DNA of 64,000 bases from Nomia melanderi (Eukaryota > Arthropoda > Insecta > Hymenoptera > Halictidae), in contig NC_134999.1 of assembly GCF_051020985.1 (NCBI RefSeq), positions 11,098,001-11,162,000 on the forward strand, in the 5' to 3' direction. Position 1 is the stretch's first letter; every line of letters begins with the position of its first letter. The notes beneath the pieces are model-generated. The model saw only the letters and a program-made list of their open reading frames with translations. It was not told where the DNA came from and did not search any database. The position numbers were made by a program, and so were the translations under genes. Shown piece after piece: positions 1 through 12,376 of this stretch.

Positions 1-625
1 ATTCTTTTTAAATGTATACCAGTTTTATATACTTCTACCTTCGGTTGTTAGGAATGCAACATAGTAGAAGTTGTATAACCACAGGAAAATTGAATGTTCG
101 ATGAAGTTGCTGAGAAAAAGGTTAATTTTATTGAAAATCGTAAACTGTCAGTAAACTGGCATAACAGATCAGGGACATTTGATTGGCGGAATAATTTGAA
201 TCGACAGGCTTCAGTTTGAATTAAGAATCCCTTCGGCTGTCCCTTGATTCCAGTAACGGGAATCCTCATATTCCCCAATATAAAGACACTGTCCAAGGAA
301 ATCAATTCCTGCCCGGTAATCCGAGCCCCGATGACCCGTCACTCGACAACTGGGTCTAAATATTGATTCAGTTCCGTATAGATCCGATGCAACGAAAGCC
401 AGTCAACATGGAAATTCCATTTACCGGTAAGACAAGAACTGTATGGTCGTTGCTCCCAAGGCGTCCGCGGTAAACAAATCCTAACCCCTTTCCCTGAAAA
501 CAGCGTGGGGCTGGCGGTCTATTTCTCGAATGCCGGGTCTAAACGAGCTGGAAAGGGACCAGACGTCTCGAATAGTCCGGTTCTTGGACCGGTCTATACG
601 CGTGCCCGGTGTGTATATGTACGTT

Positions 626-716
626 AAGAGAGATATATAGAGAGGGAGAGAGAAAGAGAAGCTGGTGAGATAGCGGCCAGAAAGACAGAGAGAGAGAGTG
701 AGAGGAAGAGAGAAAC
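626..716 (+). repeat. GA-rich low-complexity tract
   Basis: About 90 bases are dominated by GAGAG and GAAAG with little pyrimidine. The pentamer GAGAG is the core recognised in insects by GAGA factor and related proteins, so this could open chromatin, but that role is inferred. The reverse strand gives spurious Leu/Ser-rich open frames here. Confidence 0.75.
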
Positions 717-1426
717 GCGGGACAATGGTCGAGTCCATGGCGTGCACACGCGTGCAACTGTCTAAACACGGGCACGAGCGTAATATACGCGGTATCGCGT
801 TATCCCCCGCGCGTCTGTCCATTATTGCGATAGCAGGCTGCGTCAATATTGGCCCAAAGGGTTTCACCGTGATTGTCTTCGGCGCGCACGCACACAGCGC
901 GTCTTCCGTCCCCGGACATTTCCGTTCTTCGACGCAGCTCCGTCGCGCGCTCCAGAGCCCGGTTCGATCGCTGCTCTCCCAATTGCACGGTTCCATCGAT
1001 ACCCTCCGTCCCACCGACCTAAACGGTTAGCACCTGTTCCGCAGACCACCCCGCTGGGAGGACGGTCGTATGAATCGCTGATTAGTAGTTGGGGGGATAA
1101 TCGTTTCGCGGACGCCCGACAATAGCCCGGCGCTTGATGGCGCGCAAACCTGATGCCGCGTTAATGTGCCGCCGCGATTTCGACCGGCCTGCACACAACG
1201 ACTGGTAATATCGACGTTGCTGGGAGATTGGGCTTAGGCTGATGTGCGGGGATTGATCGCAGCGAGTTTTTGGAGATTGGTTTTATAATAGGAAATGTGT
1301 ATACTAGTTTTTTTTATTTATTATCGTTTTCTTTATGTTGCATTAAGGTCTTTACAACTCTTTTCTTCAATTTGTTAAATAACCTTTATTAACTTGCGTC
1401 TCTCTCACTAATCATTCGCCATTCGT

Positions 1427-1508
1427 CGTTCGTTCGTTCGTTCGTTCGTTCGTTGTGGTTCGTGGATCCTCTTTATATATACATGCATTCTCTCTCTCTC
1501 TCTCTCTC
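1427..1508 (+). repeat. (CGTT)7 and (TC)10 microsatellites
   Basis: A run of seven CGTT units occupies 1427-1454. It is followed after 34 bases by ten TC units at 1489-1508. Both are uninterrupted and therefore probably length-variable between individuals. The tetranucleotide keeps its CpG steps, which suggests little germline methylation at this site. Confidence 0.9.
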
Positions 1509-2466
1509 ATCCACACTCACCTCATTCGCTCGGCCATACACTCACTCAGTCGCGCTAATTTTGAACGGTCCAACATTTATATTGTTGCGCAAGGAAAATT
1601 TTACGATTAGATATGTGTATTTAGCAATTTAATTGTTGCTTATGCAACGAGATTAACAAGAGAATGATTCAAGCGATGTGGAAGTATGTAAAGTAAGGTC
1701 CAGGGAAAGCAGACAGCGCACGCAACAACGTTTATACGCGAGCGCCGAACGGCCGACAGGAATCCTTGAAACGGCGCGAAAGTTGAGGCGGGAAGCCAGA
1801 AAAGAGGCCTACGTCTTCAAAAACAAATTCATATTTCACGGCGGAAGCCCCCGGTGCGGCGTGCCTGTTCAGAGAGGGAGGAGGCCAGATAAAAGTGAAA
1901 TACGCGGGCTCCGCTATTGAAACACGGCAGCCGCGATAAAGATAAACGAGGAGAGAAGCCGAGACGAAGAATCTCGGCCCGTTCGTCATTCGACGACCTC
2001 CCTTTGTCTCCCGTGATTACAATAGATCAGCTTTGACGACCGCTTATCCTGTTAGAATCCATTTCCTTGGGACAAACTATAAATTTCTCGGGAGCCCGGA
2101 CTACTTTTTCCCTCGTTCCCGACGTGTTCACCTCGAAAGATATTCATTCGGCCGCGTCAATTTTCGATCAGCCGACATTATTCTTGTTCCCCGTGCAAAC
2201 AAATTTCTGTGAGATTGCATTTTGGCCCGAGCGGAATCGTGAAAACGTTATGAACCTCTTTTGTTTCCCTTGGCTTGAGCGATGCGCCAAGATGGCGCCC
2301 GTGACGGCGATCACTCACGCCTGGAGCGAAATTAAAATTTCTTTCGAGAATTAATTATATTTAAAGAGACTGTTTTTGTAGAAAATGATCATTCCCGAGT
2401 TTTTTTCATGAATCTGTATCATGTTTCATTATCGTGATTAATTATTCTGTATCGAGGAATGCGGCA

Positions 2467-2502
2467 AGACGAAGTTCAATTTTCAGACTTCGTCTAAAAT
2501 TG
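2467..2502 (+). other. Interleaved inverted repeats (pseudoknot-capable)
   Basis: AGACGAAGT (2467-2475) is complementary to ACTTCGTCT (2487-2495). TCAATTTT (2476-2483) is complementary to AAAATTGA (2496-2503). The order A-B-A'-B' means the two stems interlock as in an H-type pseudoknot, or form alternative hairpins. It sits in AT-rich DNA with no gene. Function unknown. Confidence 0.4.
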
Positions 2503-3176
2503 AAGTTTCTATTCGGTATTCATTATTAAGAGAATTATTTGCAAAAATTATTTTCATGTAGTTCAAAAGGAAAAGATGTTTTCCTAAATATTTGATGAGA
2601 CATGTTTTAAATATAATGATCGATTATTCTGAATTAAATTCAGTCCCTCCGATCGATAGTCTTACGAATGAATCTTTAATTAGACATTATTAGCGTTTAT
2701 ATTATTCACAATGTTTTGAATACCAAATTTCGAACATCTACAATTGAAGCTGCAAAGTTTCACGAAAGAATACGGTCCTCCGAATGCGAGAATGCGACGA
2801 GCCGACGTTGGAGATTCAATTTCGTATGGGCGATGATTTATTTTCGTCTTCCGAGGATTCATCTTCCGGAAGCCCGTTGTATTTTACAACGTCATCTTCC
2901 ATTAGCGTAGCAATCTGCAGCCGCTTCTGCTCCTGGGATTAGACCGGTCGAATCTAATCGCGCGTCGGCCGCATCAATCATTCGCGACGATTCGTGCACC
3001 GTGGTCATTAAAAGATATGCAATAATTAACGAGTGACTACTTACACTAAGAATAACATAAATTAATAATTATAATTAGCAGGAATCACGGAGAAATAAAT
3101 TTACCGCTACATTCTAATAATTCAATTTTCCAATTTCTCTGAAAACCATATTTCTTGTTATTTGCATCTCTGTTCT

Positions 3177-3252
3177 GTAAACGGAATATGGCTTCCCGAA
3201 CACCACTCCAAACTGGAAATATGTTGCGAAAGTGAAGCCATATTTCTCTTAC
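3177..3252 (+). other. Pre-miRNA-like hairpin
   Basis: The 76 bases fold by eye into a single hairpin. Four closing pairs (GTAA with TTAC) are followed by a 2x2 internal loop. A stem then contains the perfect 11-bp repeat AATATGGCTTC (3185-3195) and GAAGCCATATT (3234-3244), extended outwards by G-U and G-C pairs, with further pairs CGAAC/GTTGCG nearer the loop. Length and stem shape resemble an animal microRNA precursor. I do not recognise a known seed family. No expression evidence is available. Confidence 0.3.
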
Positions 3253-6200
3253 ACGATACGAACCTACAAACCTACATTTAACTGGAAAAACGCGTTTCTC
3301 TCAACGGAAGTTATCGTACAAACAGATGCGTAATTAAATCGGGAACTTAATATTATTCCACGAAGTCTCTAACTTAAATTGCACACTCAAATAAATTCTG
3401 CTGCCACTGAATGTGAAAACATGTTTTAAAATAACCAGCAATAATACAAATTTCTTTCTTCATTTACTGAAATATCTTTGAATAGCATTGTTTCCAGTTC
3501 ATTAAAAGATTCATTTGAAAACATCCCCACGAATAATCGCAAAACCTTCTCCCCCGAATTCTTCGAAAGTCTGTCGAATTATGCACAGTCAAGGGAGGGA
3601 GCTGAACCTAATCGAAGCACGTGGATCACCGGAGTTGAAATAATCTACGAAATCCGGGGTACGGAAAAATTCGAGATACACTCGTCGCCGTTGGGCCGGG
3701 ACCCAATGAAAAGTTCCGCCGACTTCTCCGGAAAGTTTACACTTGCCTGTTTCTTAACGGGCGCATATTTTCCCGGCGTCCCGGCGCTTTTCACCGAAGG
3801 GGTCCGAGTAACTTTACGACGGCGTTGTTTTAATTAGCTGCAGGCACAATTAGTTCGGTTTAATTCGCTGGCGTTTCGCAGCTCCAGACGCGCCCTCTTA
3901 ATTGGAGAGCGGCGAATAATTGCCCGCCCCCTCTCTTTCAACCACCCCCGACCGATCGATTCCCTCCCGATCTAATTAATCGACCGTCCGCCACGTTTTT
4001 GATTTCGTTCGGACGCTTCTTTAGACGAAGCTAAACCGAATTTAGCTTCATGAAGTCGAGCTGCTCGAATCGCGGAGCAGGAAACTCGTTCCGCCCTTGG
4101 AGAAATAATTAAGGGGAGACCGTCCGATATTGAAGCCTGTCCTCGCGATAAATTGATCGAGGAAAGTCTCCTCGGCGCACCTTTCCGTTTTCCTTGCTCA
4201 CGTGGCTGAGAGTAATGGATCTTCTTCCTTTTGTACGCGCCGTCTGCTTTACGGTTTGCTCTTCAGTAATGTCCGGTTGAAATGGTTTTCAAAGGGTGTG
4301 GAATGATAGCACGGAGGTTGATTTATTGTATTCGGAAATATCTTGGTTTATGTCGGTTTTATCTAGTTTTAAACTTTGTTGTTTAATTATTTCCTCTTCT
4401 GAAATGTATTCTTCATGAAATAGGAGATGTTAGAGGTTTCATTTATTTTATATATTATTTATTATTAAGAAGTGATATGATTAATTGAAGATAAAAATTT
4501 GTCGGTTTAAAAAGAGGTAGCTGATTGCGAGCTTAAAGAAATAAGAGAAAAAAGTGATATGAATATCTTTCGAGATTAAAATAATATTTTATTCGACCTT
4601 ATTAAATTCGCTGTGTCAATACCTCGAATTTTGGGGCACGGCCGTGTTCCTTTCTCCCCATAACTCGATTACGCAGACAGAAGTTGCCAATGAGTTTTTC
4701 AGATTGACGAAACTTCAACGATATATTTCGCCCGGGCAGAAAGTTCTGCGAGAATTTCAGCGCTGGCTTACTTCGGAGCCGGAAGTCTTCGCTTAACAAT
4801 GACGCACGGCCAAAGTCTTCGCGATCTTCTATCGCCGTCAGCGCAATATATCGCGGCGTACAGTAAACCCCAACCATGGAAGTTGATCTTTCAGTTTTCC
4901 TTGAACTTCTGTCGTTTTAATGAATTCACGATGCCTGGCGGACGAGGTGTTTTCTTGCATTTCAGTCTCGACAAATGTTATCGTACCTCGGTTCACTATT
5001 TTGCGAAAATAATCAATTTCTATACGGCATCTACATCCCTACAACAATTTTTATCAAATCTAATATGTTTATTAATTCTGTTTTGTAATTTATGCACGAT
5101 GTCTCAATAATTACCTTCAAATAATACCCTCTATACCTCATCGGAAAGTATTGAATATTCCCAATGAGAAACTTTCGAGCGCAAAGAATGAATATTTTCA
5201 CAGTACTCTCATCGCCTCTAAAATTCGTAAAAAGAACCTACCAAATAACACTAATTTATAACCAATATAACTTAACGCTTATCTCAGTCGTCTAAGGCAG
5301 CTTTAGCCAAAAGCCTGTCAAAACAAAAAAGAAGAATTCAACAATCAAGGGTTAAACACAATAAAAACAGCGCATCCATCGAAGACACAATACTAGACTT
5401 TAAGAATTCCGCTGTCTCGGCTTGCACCGCAGAACCGAAGAGAGCCTAACTCCGAGATCCAGTAGATAGACTCCAGACCCTAGATAGCATCAACAGCTGG
5501 GTCGCCTAACCGCAGCAGCCCGGCCACGGTGTCGGAATAAACCCGTTCGCCCGGAAAGCCGTGGAGAAAGGTATAGACCGTAGCGACAAGACCGAAGGGG
5601 CCCGGGAACAATAATCCTGAAAGCCCGGAAACATCTCCAAAATTCACCGGCTCGCCGGGGCAGGAAGCAAACGGTAACCGAGGAGAACGAACCCCCGTGG
5701 GGCATCTATTCGACGGTATCCCGCGCACGCTAGACTTCAATCAAACTCGTACGCCGTGGCACACAAGTTACCTTCGCCCGGAGCTGTGTTGGTCCCTTAA
5801 ACGTCTTAACCCTCTCCCCTACCTGTATCGTGCAGCCACGGCCGATTAAAGGCGGAGCTGAGCGCGAGCAATCCCCTGACAGAAGCCGATACACTCGATG
5901 ATCAAGCGCGAGCCACCGTTTCCATGGACCGAAGGATGTAGCTTACTTTTAACCTTTTGAAGATGAGGATGCCTTATAGTATCTAGAGCTTTTATTGGAG
6001 GATAATAAATTAGATGAATTCTTAAATAGTAGAGGAAGAGAACTATGTAGGATTGATCTATTATTGTTTAAATCACAGAATTATTTATTGAGAATTTTGT
6101 ATTCCGGATGTGAAAGTTGATGTCATCGATATGGTTCGTTAGGTAAAGGTTAAGCATTGAGCTATTTAATATTAAAACCATATTAATAATTGATGTGTTG

Positions 6201-6345
6201 AATGACGAAGAATCAAATTGACTATGCTTTCTTAGCTTTTACTGAAATCTCGATACTTTATATTTCCATTTATATGTTACTGAATCTCCGATCTCTTTCA
6301 TAGTAGATGAAAAATTCTGAAAGAGATCATTTTAATTTAATCTCT

Positions 6346-6562
6346 TTAACACGTTAAGCGCCATGTCAGTCATTAATGAAATAATTATAATGCAAGATGA
6401 CTGATGCTGAATAAACATTTCTAATAACGTCAGTAAGTTGATAATGGTGTAATGTAAGGATTGTGATGCCAAATAATGAATAACTGTTCCTACATAACTA
6501 AGCTACAAAAGAATAAGTGTTACTTATAACGCTTAAAATATTTGTGGCACTTAACATGCTAA
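6346..6562. mobile_element. Small TTAA-type MITE (probably piggyBac-like)
   Basis: The element begins TTAA-CACGTTAAGCGCCA (6346-6363) and ends TGGCACTTAACATG-CTAA (6545-6562). The 14-base terminal inverted repeats match at 12 positions, and both differences are C/T changes. TTAA target duplication is the hallmark of piggyBac-family insertion; the right copy has decayed to CTAA. The 217-bp length has no coding capacity, so it is a non-autonomous element. Internal complementarity is weak. The family assignment rests on the TTAA flank only. Confidence 0.5.
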
Positions 6563-7719
6563 CTGGTCTCTCAGGAACAATGACTATTTGTTTATGGCGG
6601 AGATTTATCACATGATTAAAAATTTCAATAAAATTCGGTCCCACCGTGCGTCGCACGGACTAAACATCGAAGGGGTTAATCACCAGCCGGTAGGATTGCG
6701 CTAAACGAGAGGAGACGGCCGCGACCGATAGCGGTGACCCGGAGGTTTGACGGGACACACCGGCAGTGAAAACAAGGGTTGAAAGCCGCGATGGGGAGAA
6801 CGGCCGCCTACACGGTGCAACCTATCTGCGGTGGAGGATAAAAAAAGGCCGGACGGCTGCTGGCCCGGGCAAAAAGTCCTGGACGGAACGGGAGTGTGGG
6901 TGAACGGGGGGATGGAAAATAGAACAATTGAAATCGGGCGCGGTTCCAGTCGGCAGGTACCCCACGATTCAAAAGTTTCGACGGGAACGCGGCTTCTTAT
7001 CACGTGAATGTGCTCATTCGTTGCATAGGATGTGCTAGGCATTGTCTTTGAGGATGAGTCAGTTGAAATTTTCTTGATTAACGTTATTGTTTAGGGTTTT
7101 AACCGTTTTAGACCTACGCAGGATCGATTTGTATACCTTTTTCCATTGAACCGAAGGAATTTTGAGTACCTTTGGTTAAGTTATTGAAAATCTTGAATAA
7201 AGAAGTTAAAGATCATTCCTTGGAATCTTAGAATCTTAGTTGTTTCCAGCACTGAATTCATTGTGCATTAGTTTTCCAATAAATTTAGAAAGAAAAAGGA
7301 CAAGAGGAGTAAATGTTGAAGCATCACATCACAAAATTTGTCGGACAAAGATACGGTGAATAGAGTTCGTACACCCTTCACTTAGCAAAGCGCATTAAAC
7401 GTTTCGAGGCTTGTCAAGCAAGGCAAGCATTCCGTATCCTTAAGGGTATCGTTCTCGAGTACCTGGCAATGTTCCTTCCGCCGGGTACACGATAAAGCAT
7501 CCTTCAGGTGAAGTATGGACCTTGGACAGAGCAAAGCATCTCCTCTTAAGTGGTTTTCCTCTTTTTATCTTCACTTACAATAAGTTCCGGACGATTCAAC
7601 TTAACTTTTACCTCACCCCAATCATGCCAACCGTATATCTTCACTCCGGTTAACGGTTAGAACGGTTTTCAAACGGGAGGGGACCGGAATGCGCGGAATA
7701 ATCCGATCCTAGCGTGACT

Positions 7720-7757
7720 CTAATCTACGTTCACTTCTGTTTCTGTTTCAGGTAAGT
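7720..7757 (+). other. Recursive splice site 1 (ratchet point, zero-length exon)
   Basis: A CTAAT branch-point candidate at 7720-7724 is followed by a pyrimidine-rich tract and CAG at 7749-7751. GTAAGT then starts at 7752 with no base between. The core TTTCTGTTTCAGGTAAGT at 7740-7757 is a strong 3' splice site fused to a consensus 5' splice site. In the known mechanism the upstream exon joins at this AG, regenerates a 5' splice site from GTAAGT, and is spliced again downstream, so no base stays in the mRNA. The same 18 bases recur at 51686-51703. The motif is seen directly; its use is inferred. Confidence 0.8.
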
Positions 7758-7810
7758 CCAGGCAATCTACCTTGCACCGCGAATATGATAGCCGTCCCCG
7801 TTTCGTGAGT
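7752..7810 (+). other. Possible recursive-splice exon with downstream 5' splice site
   Basis: After the ratchet point at 7751/7752, a 5' splice-like sequence GTGAGTA begins at 7805. This would define a 53-base cryptic exon (7752-7804). In vertebrates and flies, some recursive sites are first recognised by exon definition using such a downstream 5' splice site, and the competing upstream GTAAGT then removes the exon. The downstream site is reasonable (GTGAGT) but its exonic side, TTC, is weak. No protein is implied. It may instead be chance. Confidence 0.35.
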
Positions 7811-10800
7811 ACCATGAATTATTTACGTCGGCCTGCATAGCCGCGCGCGAGAAGCGATACATTTGTTAAATAAAGTCGCCCAGAAATTTATTCCCCGGCC
7901 GCTTGAACATCCGCCGGCGACGACCGCTTCCGTCGCGGAGCAATAATCTCGTGAAAAAACGGAGAGGAAAAAGTAGGCCGCCGTGCTCGGCCGGACAAAC
8001 GTTTTCATGAATTATAAATCACGGCTCACCGTCGCTGAAATAATGTATACCGGCCGGCCGGCCCCGTCGGTTGGCGGGAGCCGCGAAAAATTGCCGCAAT
8101 CGACACCGATGAGCCGTAAATACCGCGCGAGACGCTGCTCCAGCCTGGTCCGGATCGTTCGACACCGGTTCGCCTTGAGATCCACCGCATAAATCACAAT
8201 TTCCCTGGAGCGTCGGGGCCCCCGGCGCGGACAGCCTCGATTCCGCTTCGATTAAACGATAACACGGCTTCGTCTTCCATCGTCGCGTCGCCTCACATCG
8301 CGTCGCATCCCCTCGCCCTGGTTATTTAGATATTCAACGGTAGTCAGGAAGATATTTCAGGCTATCCCAACATGGCGCGGAGGATTCATTTTTCCCCGGG
8401 CGGCGTCACGTACACGCGTGACGAAAGGTACCTGTCACGCTACCGTCTCGCCGCGAACGCAATTCCCTCCTATGCTTTTCGAATTTAGCGGATGCGCGAA
8501 CTGTCGGACCGTAGCCATTTTTAAATTGGTCCCCGAGCTTCGATGCTTGGTGAAGTAGTTCGTTTACGAGAAGTTTCTCTTGGGTAAATTGTCTTTTATT
8601 CGAAGTTCAGGCACTCCTTTCACGTTTCACAATATTTCTTCGATTTTATCGTGGATACGAGATTTTATTCACTTTTGTAAAGTGACACTATATTAATGTA
8701 GTGGATAATGTTTTAAAATGAAATTGTATTGCCACCTTTTTCGTCGTGGAAAGTGGTAGTTCCTACATTTATTGTATAAATATAGGTCTATTATTCAAAA
8801 TTGCATAATATTTCCATCCGACCGGTTCAATGTAAAAAATCCTCACATCAAAAAAATTAAACCCTCCACTTCGTGTCTGTTCCAACAACCAAATCACAAA
8901 GACATTTCAAAACAAAAGATCAGTACTTCCTCACACACACGACCACCTAATGAACCATTCTCCATAAATCGAACCCCTCCGCCTTAATTCACCTCCGAAT
9001 CACGTCAGTTCCCAGCCATGCTTGTATCTAATATTTCTCATTCGGAAGCTCGCGCGCGCACTGTCACCCCCGCGCGAATTATTCAAAAGGGCACGACACA
9101 CGGGCCTGTCAGGATCTTTACATCCATGTTCCTTGCGACGGGTGCAACGCGCGTATTAGCATAATATTGGTTCCGAAATATGAGAGAATAGGGCCAACGA
9201 GACGTGGCCGACGTAGTCAGAGGGGGGTTGCGAAAAAACGTCGGCTAGAGGAAGGGGTGGCGGGTATTCCAGCCGCCAATAATGCATAAAAGATAAGAGA
9301 AGCCTGTCCGAGAGGGACAACGGGGAACAGAGAGTTTGGGTGAAACTTACCCCCTCGACGAAAGACCGGAAGAAAAAGGTGGAGGACGGAGCAGGGGGTG
9401 AAGAAAGTTCTCTGAAACTCTCGCTAGTCCATCTCCGTGCTTCAAAGTTATTCCGAAGAATTATTGAAAGTCTTCGGCCCTTTCGCTCCTCTTTCCCTCT
9501 TTTCCCCTCTATCTTTCTCTCACTTGTACTCCCTCTTTCTCCCTGTCTCTCCCAGCCAGGTTTAGTTACCGGAGATCCTCCGCGGGTACCTCGACCACCT
9601 GGCTGCAGTTTTCCCGTAGGCAAGATAAGGTAGCAGGCTGGACTCGCGCGCTCCCACTTCCGGTCTAATGAATGGGATCTTAATGGATGCCGCGTTGTTT
9701 ACGATCCGAGTTTCTCCGATTAATTACCGGTGTAGACGAAGTCCAGCCGCCCCTCCCTCCATCACCATCCCTCTGTCCTCTGTTGCCAACCGGTTAACAC
9801 GGTGAACGGCTAACTTTCTGAAAAGCTGCGGCGATCATTCAACCATGAAACGTTGAAAGTGGGCTGGAATGGGGTGGATGGTCGAGTCCAAGATGGCGCG
9901 GAGGCCAAGAACGCCGCGGGTTGAGACCGGGTAACTTTCCCGGATCCTTCAGAATTTCTAACAAATTTTTTTTCCGTCCTCCCCTTTTCTTCGCTCTGTA
10001 CGCGGAAACCCTGAAGCTGGCCCGAGTACACGCGGATAACGTCGAACGGAGTTTAGACTTGTTTGGTGGAAAATCACCGGATCCGTGGGTTCTCGCGTGG
10101 TTTTAACATTTTTTTCTTTTATGTGGATAGTCAGTGGTTAGAGTGTTTTATAAAAATACAAATTACCTAAGTAGATACATTTTTTACTATAATGAATTTA
10201 TTATTATTATAATTACTATTTCCATAATCTGCACAACGACTTACTAAATATAAATATAAAAAAAAACAATTTTCTTAGCAATCCTTCCAGCCAGCAAACG
10301 CCAGATTTACCAAACACACGAAACAGCTATCAGACCGTTGCGTTCCTAACGATCGCAGACAAAAACAAAAAAACTCCCGTAGCCGCGCGGCGCTTTTAAG
10401 AAACGCGCCATAGGGGCGTGTGAATGAAGTCGCGAGCTGATAGGAAGCTGAATCGCCTGTCCGTCGCGGCAAGAGAGAGAACCGCGAACAAAGTTGTTAT
10501 CGGTTAATGCCGCGTAGTCCGTGGCAACTGGTTTCTCCGGTTGTTAGTGCATCCAGCAAGCGCGCGCGCTCTCTCCTATTCATATCCTGTCGCCCACCCC
10601 CGTCCAACCCCTTATTTCTCGTTTTACGCGCTCCTTCCACGGATACTGGGCGGTTTACAAAATTTTCGCATAAGCCCGCGGGGATACGCGCGTAGATAAA
10701 CGCTCAGCTCCTTCCAAGAGTCCCGGGGTATGCGCGGACGATAAAAGTAAAATTTCGCTGGTGCAGCCGTTCCTGGGCCGTCCCACAGAAATTTTGTCGT

Positions 10801-12376
10801 GACCTTCCACCCCCGGACAGGACGCTACCTTCGGACAATCGTGAATTTTATACTGGCTCGCTGGATATTCCAAATTTAAGCATATATATCGGAACGTATG
10901 CGGCCAGGACTTATTTTCGTCGTTCGTTTCGGGGGATTTGGATATCTGAAACTGGATCCACTGAGAATCGCGCGGCTAGCATCGAGGGGTTGGGATCTTT
11001 CGTCTGATTGCATTGTCTAGACAAAAGATTTCGGAATTGTTCGGGGAAAGTTTGGGAGATTAGTTATAAAAGGAAACATATTTGTATTCGTTGCTGTGTT
11101 GTGTGTGGAAAAATAATTGGTTGATCAAGGATACCGGTCAGAGAGGAACGTTTGTGTAGTTTTGTTCGATTTTGTGTGTTGTGTAATAACTGTGAAGGTA
11201 AGGAGGGTTGAATTCGAAAGAATAGATAAATAGATAATGATAGAATAAATAAAATTGAGCTTATATATTTGGATGGCTTTTAGATTTAATTCGATGAATT
11301 GAGCTTCGTGGAATTATACGTATCTATTGTTTAAACTAGAACATTCAGGGAACATTAACGTAATGTAATTAAACGTATCGCGCTGTGCATGATTCGACAT
11401 AATGAGTTTAACCTGTTGTTAGTTAATATTCATGTTGTTATGTAGCACCATTGACATTTGACATTTCATTTAGTTTAAATAGAATAATAAAATAGAAACT
11501 ATATGAACAACATAATTGGGTACGGAATAGAAAACGAAATTACCTGAAATTCCAAATAATACATCTTCCATGATTAAATCTAAACCTAAATCCTCCCCAA
11601 TTTTCCTTTAATTTTCTTAAAAATATACTATAACCCTTTCCTCCAATTAACCACGCAGAATAACAATAGTTTCCACCTTCGTCTCCAATGTCCCTCACCC
11701 CCCTAAAAACATAGTTTACATATTTGTCGTTTGTCAGAGACTCCGTTAAATTCACGATCAAAGAAACAATTTCTAGGCGAGCGTGTTACTCGCAAGGACA
11801 AAGCCGCGGCACAAAGACCCGCCGCCCCCTGCGGCCGATCGCTACTCGATATCCCGCGAGTAACTCGATTCCGGGAGCTTTTCATATTTATAAGAGCGTG
11901 CGGGCAAGTACGCAAGGAACAATTTTTGCCACGTGGAGAGAGTGAGACACAGAGGTGGAGGAAGGGGTGAGCGCGTGATCGAACGTGCCACGATACACGC
12001 ACCGTTGTCTTTCATCTCTGGGCCGTCTCTATCCGTTTCGCTCGATCCCATGAAAGTTGCCAGGTACGAAATTATTGTACGATACACAAAGGATAACGTG
12101 GTCTCGATGATAGCCGCCACTCCCCGCGTCGAAAGGGTTAGCGGAGCATGGTGAAGTGCCTCCCCATTGGTCCAGGGGAACACGGTTGCAGCGTGTTTGC
12201 AGTGTTCAGAATGGACGAAGGACCCCATTGTCCCGGAGAGCTTGTTTCTATGCAGATGAGATATATACGGGGATGGACAGACGGACGGAGATTCTCTTTC
12301 CTCCGTTCCTGCCCGGTACCAGCCGCCTTTCCATCCCTCCAACCCCTCGAGTTCACTGTCTTTGTTCGTTTTCAGG

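Larger units (their letters stand above)
1..6345. other. Gene-free GC/AT mosaic
   Basis: GC-rich, CpG-rich blocks lie at about 481-1260, 1680-2340, 3480-4250, 4620-4990 and 5400-5940, separated by AT-rich DNA. The block at 3830-3990 carries several TAATTA/AATTAG motifs typical of homeodomain targets. A G-poor, C/A-rich stretch (5100-5400) precedes the 5400-5940 block. Open frames here are short and overlap on both strands, with no recognisable protein. I see no RNA gene apart from the hairpins listed separately. Confidence 0.6.
6563..11539. other. Gene-free mosaic around recursive site 1
   Basis: GC-rich cores lie at about 6650-7030, 7760-8520, 9000-10090 and 10340-11000. The core at 9000-10090 is preceded by C/A-rich, G-poor DNA (8800-8990). 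The core at 10340-11000 is followed by G/T-rich DNA (11000-11280). A small hairpin CCGTGC-gtc-GCACGG lies near 6645. A long pyrimidine-rich run at 9480-9557 ends in CCCAGCCAG but is followed by GTTTAG, not a good 5' site. AGCGCGCGCGCT at 10559-10570 is a perfect 12-bp palindrome. No coding sequence recognised. Confidence 0.6.

Noticed and set aside
9480..9570. Long pyrimidine tract ending CCCAGCCAG|GTTTAG as a recursive site
   Set aside because: The 5' half is GTTTAG, a poor 5' splice site, so only a decoy acceptor is supported.
11195..11203. AAGGTAAGG as an exon end
   Set aside because: No upstream acceptor with a pyrimidine tract or open exon; isolated 5' splice-like words are common.
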